A stretch of 6,177 bases of DNA from Chryseobacterium sp. (GTDB lineage Bacteria > Bacteroidota > Bacteroidia > Flavobacteriales > Weeksellaceae), in contig RDDY01000001.1 of assembly GCA_003852805.1 (NCBI GenBank), forward strand, positions 1 through 6,177. Direction: 5' to 3'. The notes under the pieces are model-generated. The model saw only the letters and a list, made by a program, of their open reading frames with translations. It was not told the origin of the DNA and did not search any database. This document shows, piece after piece, positions 5,187 through 6,177 of this stretch. Position 1 is the stretch's first letter. Each line of letters begins with the position of its first letter. Both the position numbers and the translations under genes were made by a program.

Positions 5187-6177
5187 ATGCTGAAATCACT
5201 TTTCCACTGGAAAGTTCTACTAAATATAATTTTGGCCATCGCGGTATTTTTGGGCCTCGTTTGGCTTACCTTCCGCTGGCTTGAGTTTCATACCAACCAC
5301 GGCCGCGAGCTGGAGGTACCCAATGTGATCAATATGTCCATGCAAGACGCCGTTCGCGTTTTGGACGATGCCGGTTTGGAATATGAGGTAGACAGCTTCA
5401 AGTTCGACCCGAAATACAAGCCTTTTCAAGTACTGCAGATTTATCCCGCGCCGGGATCTCGCGTGAAAGACGGTCGTGCGATAACCATGCGCGTCAACCC
5501 GCGCACTTGGGCAAAAGTGGCCGTACCCGATGTTTTGGACCGTTACAAATACTTGGCATTCCGCCAGTTGGATTTGGTGGGATTGAAGGTAGGCGATACG
5601 CTGTACGAGCCGAGCATTGCCAAAGATGCCGTGCTGCGTTTGATGTTTAACGGTACACCGCTGAAGCCCGGAACTCTATTGCCGAAGTTCTCCGTTATTG
5701 ATGTGGTCATCGGTCAAGGACCTCGCCGAAATGTTGCGGTGCCCAACCTCATCGGCATGACGGTGCAGCAGGCCAAAGCCATTATCAAGCAAAATTACTT
5801 TGAACTCGGACTGATAGATTACGAAAACGGCAGCGGCGACCAAAGCCAAATCGTTTATTACCAAGTGCCTGCGGGCGGAAGTCTCTCAGATCAGGGCTTG
5901 CAGATCGACCTTTGGGCAAGCGCCAAAACGCCGGCCGAAATGCATAGCAGAATCGACGAGTTGGATGCGGTATACAGAAGAAACCTGAGAGCCGAACCGG
6001 TGCCGTCGTTCCCCGATGTAGATTTCGACGAGCCGACGCCTGCGCCGAGAACTCAGCCGACACCGGCACCGCGCCAGGAAACACCGAAGCCTGCCGAGAC
6101 AAAGCCTCAGACAAAACCCCAACCAACAACGCCGGCAACACAACAGCCCAAGGAAAAGCCGAAGGAGAAAAAAGTCA
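5187..6177 (+). CDS. Membrane-anchored PASTA-domain protein (three PASTA repeats), 3' end outside the window
   Basis: The frame from ATG 5187 is open to the last base, giving at least 330 residues with no stop. A short basic N-terminus (KSLFHWK) and one membrane helix (about 9-30) give an N-in anchor. Three PASTA domains follow: residues 43-104 (opening VPNVINMSMQDA), 112-176 (VPDVLDRYKYLAF) and 184-246 (VPNLIGMTVQQA). Each begins with VP and ends in a strand; the first and third carry the P-A-P/G-G turn (APGSRV, PAGGSL). A helical linker (about 248-270) leads to a tail rich in Pro, Lys, Thr and Gln from about residue 282. PASTA domains bind peptidoglycan fragments or beta-lactam-like ligands. 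No kinase or transpeptidase domain precedes them, so this is a stand-alone envelope protein. Its place beside ddl supports a wall-related role. In related genomes I recall rluD next, but it is not visible here. Confidence 0.92.
   Translation, partial: MLKSLFHWKVLLNIILAIAVFLGLVWLTFRWLEFHTNHGRELEVPNVINMSMQDAVRVLDDAGLEYEVDSFKFDPKYKPFQVLQIYPAPGSRVKDGRAITMRVNPRTWAKVAVPDVLDRYKYLAFRQLDLVGLKVGDTLYEPSIAKDAVLRLMFNGTPLKPGTLLPKFSVIDVVIGQGPRRNVAVPNLIGMTVQQAKAIIKQNYFELGLIDYENGSGDQSQIVYYQVPAGGSLSDQGLQIDLWASAKTPAEMHSRIDELDAVYRRNLRAEPVPSFPDVDFDEPTPAPRTQPTPAPRQETPKPAETKPQTKPQPTTPATQQPKEKPKEKKV

Noticed and set aside
5785..6143. Two minus-strand frames rich in Arg and Cys or Pro opposite the right end.
   Set aside because: They are shadows of the PASTA protein's GC-biased tail. 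The plus-strand frame carries three intact PASTA domains.

Overview
This window looks like chromosomal DNA from a member of the Bacteroidota, most likely Flavobacteriales (Weeksellaceae-like). The grounds are the protein families and their wording (flavobacterial-type Ddl, a two-TM TPR-like protein after folA, a kinase-free PASTA protein beside ddl), A-rich leaders without clear Shine-Dalgarno sequences, and several matches to the Bacteroidota -7 promoter element TAnnTTTG. It is a housekeeping region. I see no tRNA, rRNA, CRISPR array, insertion sequence or phage gene. No stretch above 300 bases lacks a gene.

Layout. Positions 1-439 hold a TPM-domain gene that is folded back on itself. The N-terminal half is on the minus strand (439 down to 206). 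The middle and C-terminal part lies on the plus strand (2-205). The shared segment appears twice as an inverted repeat (1-55 and 206-260). LemA (446-1057, minus) precedes the TPM start by 6 bp, the usual lemA-TPM pair. Divergent from it are folA (1146-1646) and a two-TM TPR-like membrane protein (1671-2237), which end at a strong bidirectional terminator (2240-2265). Facing these is a minus-strand operon, ddl (4377-3382), coaD (3385-2918) and a TRIC/YadS-type channel gene (2909-2271). Ddl and coaD overlap by ATGA, and a TTG start follows coaD by 8 bp. Divergent from ddl are a PA2169-family four-helix-bundle gene (4572-5033) with its own terminator, and a membrane-anchored three-PASTA protein (5187 to beyond the right edge, no stop in the window).

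How they work together. Ddl makes the D-Ala-D-Ala dipeptide of peptidoglycan, and the PASTA protein next door probably binds peptidoglycan or its precursors, so this is a cell-wall locus. CoaD (coenzyme A synthesis) and FolA (tetrahydrofolate) are core cofactor enzymes. LemA/TPM, the TPR-like protein, the TRIC channel and the PA2169 protein are envelope or stress-associated proteins of loosely known function.

The one clearly abnormal structure is the fold-back in the TPM gene. It is either an amplification or assembly chimera or a very recent inverted duplication. I did not find a convincing new multi-gene system.
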